Shown: positions 61,227 to 64,000 of the stretch, in pieces
Position numbering within the stretch: position 1 is the stretch's first letter
Layout: each line of letters begins with the position of its first letter
Assembly (NCBI GenBank): GCA_032622095.1
Contig: CP136066.1
Span: 114,965,319 to 115,029,318, forward strand
Length of the DNA: 64,000 bases
Direction of reading: 5' to 3'
DNA from: Siphonodentalium dalli
Lineage: Eukaryota > Mollusca > Scaphopoda > Gadilida > Siphonodentaliidae
Notes under the pieces: model-generated
The model's database searches: none
What the model was told of the DNA's origin: nothing
Seen by the model: the letters and a program-made list of their open reading frames with translations, nothing else
Program-made: the position numbers and the translations under genes

Positions 61227-61590
61227 GTTTACGCCCGGAAAGAATAGGGAATTAGTTGGAACCCCGCCGCGTATGGAAATTAATGTCAAGGTCGAATTTA
61301 TGGCCTTCCATATCCCAGCTCATTGCGAGTTTTACTAGCGAACATACGTGACAGTCTGACTGTTCTGACAGCACATGCATCTGTATTACTATACAGAGTG
61401 TGAAATATATGTTCACTGAAGTTCACGTGAAGTCATTTATACTTTATGTATATTTTATTGTGATTTATCAAATTAAAACGGGTTTGTATAACACGTTACA
61501 GGAACTTACAGAAAACCGGTGCCCATCTCCTGTTACAATGATAAATTACAATATATGTGCACTAGAAGACAGAATATAAATAAGAAGCTA

Positions 61591-61676
61591 TATATGTAAG
61601 AGTGTGTATGGTGAGGTTATGTATGTAAGAGTGTGTATGGTGAGGTTATGTATGTAAGAGTGTATATGGTGAGGTT
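61591..61676 (+). repeat. 29-bp tandem repeat, 3 copies
   Basis: GTAAGAGTGTGTATGGTGAG with 'gttatgtat' linkers, three near-identical units. Confidence 0.9.
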
Positions 61677-61721
61677 TCATGTTGCGAAGTTTGTTACCAT
61701 TCAAGCAGTCATTAAATGTCA

Positions 61722-62085
61722 TGCCCTCAACATCAGGTATGTGGCTACATTGAATGTTACCTACATTTACAACCTGCCCTCAACATCAGGTATGTGACTA
61801 CATTGAATGTCACCTACATTTACAACCTACCCTCAACATCAGGTCTGTGACTACATTGAATGTCACCTACATTTACAACCTGCCCTCAACATCAGGTCTG
61901 TGACTACATTGAATGTCACCTACATTTACAACCTACCCTCAACATCAGGTCTGTGACTATACATTGAATGTCACCTACATTTACAACCTGCCCTCAACAT
62001 CAGGTCTGTGACTACATTGAATGTTACCTACATTTACAACATACCCTCAACATCAGGTCTGTGACTACATTGAATGCCACCTAAT
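61722..62085 (+). repeat. 53-bp mini-satellite, 7 copies
   Basis: Units begin TGCCCTCAACATCAGGT (or taccctc) at 61722, 61775, 61828, 61881, 61934, 61989 and 62042, and continue 'gtgactacattgaatgtcac' and 'ctacatttacaacc'. The alternation of tgccc/taccc in units 2-7 suggests a higher-order 106-bp unit. One unit carries a 2-bp insertion. Confidence 0.95.
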
Positions 62086-62689
62086 TTTTCAAAGTTTAAC
62101 CAGATTTTAGATATATGTTGGGGTTTCCAAATATCGTTCTAAGAATGTAGAAACTAGAAGTGGAAGAATGTCAGCACAGAAAGCAATCCTTGATGAAGTT
62201 GAAGTGCTCCCAGTGCAGCTCGGAAACTGACATTCGGTGGCACATAAACGGTACATCGAGCTGAACGCACGCGATTGTAAGTATCCCAATCTCACGAAGA
62301 CAATCGACAGTTTTAAGAAAGCATTTGGATCCAATGTATATATACATGTAAATCGAAGTTTGTATTAAAACAACCGCAACAACCAACCGAAATTGAAACT
62401 CTGCTATCGTAAGTTGATAGAATTCGCGAAGCCGGAACATTTTCACGGGAATTTGTATTCAATTATCAGCCATCGCACACGATAAGATGGTAAACATTTA
62501 TGCGGATGTACATGCACTCCAATTGACAGTTCACTAATTTTTAGATCACCCCAATCACACGCATGTGCACATGCGCAAATAAATATATTAATGATCTTGA
62601 CAACGTTTATCGGAACATTATGTTATTGTGACCATTAATTAAATTAAAGACATATTATGTACTTGTTCGGGTGCGTGGAACTGATAAGT
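62086..62689. other. No gene recognised
   Basis: Overlapping minus-strand ORFs (62107-62446) without motifs; otherwise AT-rich. Confidence 0.3.
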
Positions 62690-63025
62690 TAGTATTCAGG
62701 TGCTATGACAACTGGAGGAATGTAGCATTCTACTAACATCGCCGAAAATCTCACGCAAATCGACCGTACCACTCCATAGAAAACATCGTCTGAATTAAGA
62801 TAAAATTGTAAATATTCACTACTCGATTCGGGACGCATCTATCGGCGATATACCAACGAAGACGATTTCACTATCGACAGTCACTGCATTTAATTAACAT
62901 ATAAGAATGACGGCGTGTGTTGTCAATTTACATATAATAATTGCAAAACAACTACTTTGAACAAGATTATTCTCCATTTCTATTTGATCACCCTATACCG
63001 GAGTGTTTCAAATCACTTTAATACA
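62690..63025 (+). repeat. Dispersed ~320-bp repeat, copy B
   Basis: Same orientation as copy A at 6470-6790, ending 'gagtgtttcaaatcacttta' against 'gagtgtttcacaccacttta'. Confidence 0.75.
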
Positions 63026-63935
63026 AGCCATCTGTGGTTACATTGAACTAGTTGTGGACCAATAAGTCCACGCACTATATATCTGCACAAAACAAAGCCT
63101 CGGGCCAATAGTATACGTGTACGTTTGAGTATGTAAAACTATAATCTCCAGTCACACGTGTAAAGTAAATGTTTGAACCAAGCAGCCATGCAGTGATATA
63201 AATCGCGACAAACTATGACAGAGACACGGCGTGTATCCATAAACACAAGACGCATATTGTTAACTCGAGGGTGTTATTACAAAGAAAGTGCAACTTCAAG
63301 TAATTAGAGTGGGTGGACGTAGAACGTATACGAATTTACGTTGATACGATGTGTTCAGAATGTAAATATAGCGCGGGAAACTGGTAAATTTATGTGTCAA
63401 CTGCACACAGTATAATAACTCGCTCCACACGACAGGTGTGAATGTGGTTACTTCTAAAAAGTAGGATGTCTTGACGAGAAATATCAGGGTAGTGACAAAC
63501 TTTCAAACCAACAGTTAAACAGGAAACGGCATTCATCTCGAATTGCAAGATGATCGTGTGACGGATATGTCCCACGTAATCAGTTGGTATATGTACCTAT
63601 ACGACGAGGTGCATTAATTAAGCTTGCATGTGTAATATTATATACATGTGTATCCAGGGTATATACACAAGCAAAACTCGTTCATTCTGTTGTAAGACAA
63701 TACCGTTGTGTCTTGATGTCGGGTTTTCGGCGATCAGTAGTCGTATCAGTTGACAACACAATTGTTGTCTTATATCTATATAGGCCAAAACGCAGTTATC
63801 ATGATTATATATATACACCAACATCCGAGTTTGGAACACGATGATCCCATTAAACAATCACGCCCAGCAGACCATGGACAACCGAGGATACACGCACATG
63901 GCATGGAATTCGCTCATGTATTGCTTGAGTTACAT
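63026..63935. other. No gene recognised
   Basis: Short featureless ORFs on both strands. Confidence 0.35.
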
Positions 63936-63938
63936 GGA

Positions 63939-63940
<2 letters not shown>

Positions 63941-63996
<56 letters not shown>
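63941..63996. repeat. (TA)n(TG)n microsatellite at window end
   Basis: About 20 TA units followed by a short (TG) run. Confidence 0.95.
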
Positions 63997-64000
63997 ACCA

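Noticed and set aside
1-64000. CRISPR arrays, bacterial operons, rRNA or tRNA genes
   Set aside because: Repeat spacing, intron structure and base composition are eukaryotic; I found no cloverleaf with proper A/B boxes and no spacer-repeat array.

Overview
The window is animal nuclear DNA: AT-rich, gene-poor, full of short inverted-repeat transposons, decayed non-LTR retrotransposons (LINEs) and mini-satellites, with intron-containing genes. The repeat at 31.3-31.4 kb (GGAC/GACG run followed by a 'caccggagac...caggtgagctaaaaac' tail) and the 29-31 kb 'gtgacctcatttgaacaaatctgaat' units are of a kind I associate with molluscs and related lophotrochozoans. A marine invertebrate, probably a mollusc, is my best guess; this is inference, not proof.

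Two genes are well supported. (1) 4099-5331 (+): a complete 410-residue class A (rhodopsin-like) GPCR in one coding exon, with a splice acceptor at 3880-3881 that implies an upstream non-coding exon. (2) 40473 to 33019 (-): a complete LHFPL2-type tetraspan gene. I assembled it from three exons (40038-40473, 35431-35544, 33019-33161) whose GT/AG sites and phases fit and give 230 residues; only exon 1 is visible as a long ORF. Its introns hold a piggyBac-like MITE, a 0.9-kb tandem repeat and a 42-bp repeat.

Weaker gene evidence: a Cys-rich terminal-exon candidate at 16713-17129 (-), a second terminal-exon candidate at 15909-16111 (-), a possible first exon at 61054-61226 (-), and a signal-peptide ORF with one apparent frameshift, present twice at 48176-48651 and 50472-50947 (-).

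Region by region: 1-3.9 kb divergent tandem repeats; 3.9-6.2 kb GPCR; 9.2-13.8 kb hairpins, a dead L1/Tx1-like LINE 3' part (11159-12154, -) and G/C-run-ended element; 14.8-15.8 kb a duplicated 0.43-kb segment with a hairpin MITE at the junction; 18.4-32.4 kb nearly continuous repeats and foldback elements; 33.0-40.5 kb the LHFPL2 gene; 41.4-44.1 kb a second copy of the intron MITE and an inverted repeat family; 45.4-52.6 kb three LINE remnants around an apparently exact 2,296-bp head-to-tail duplication; 52.7-54.2 kb a TIR element with arrays of palindromic sites; 56.9-62.1 kb hairpins and mini-satellites; 63.9-64 kb a (TA)n/(TG)n microsatellite.

I saw no rRNA, tRNA, CRISPR array or bacterial operon. 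No multi-gene 'system' is visible. The most unusual items are the mirrored double-hairpin piggyBac-like MITE, the identical 2,296-bp duplication carrying a broken secreted ORF, and the element with arrays of TTCGTGGCCACGAA sites at both ends.
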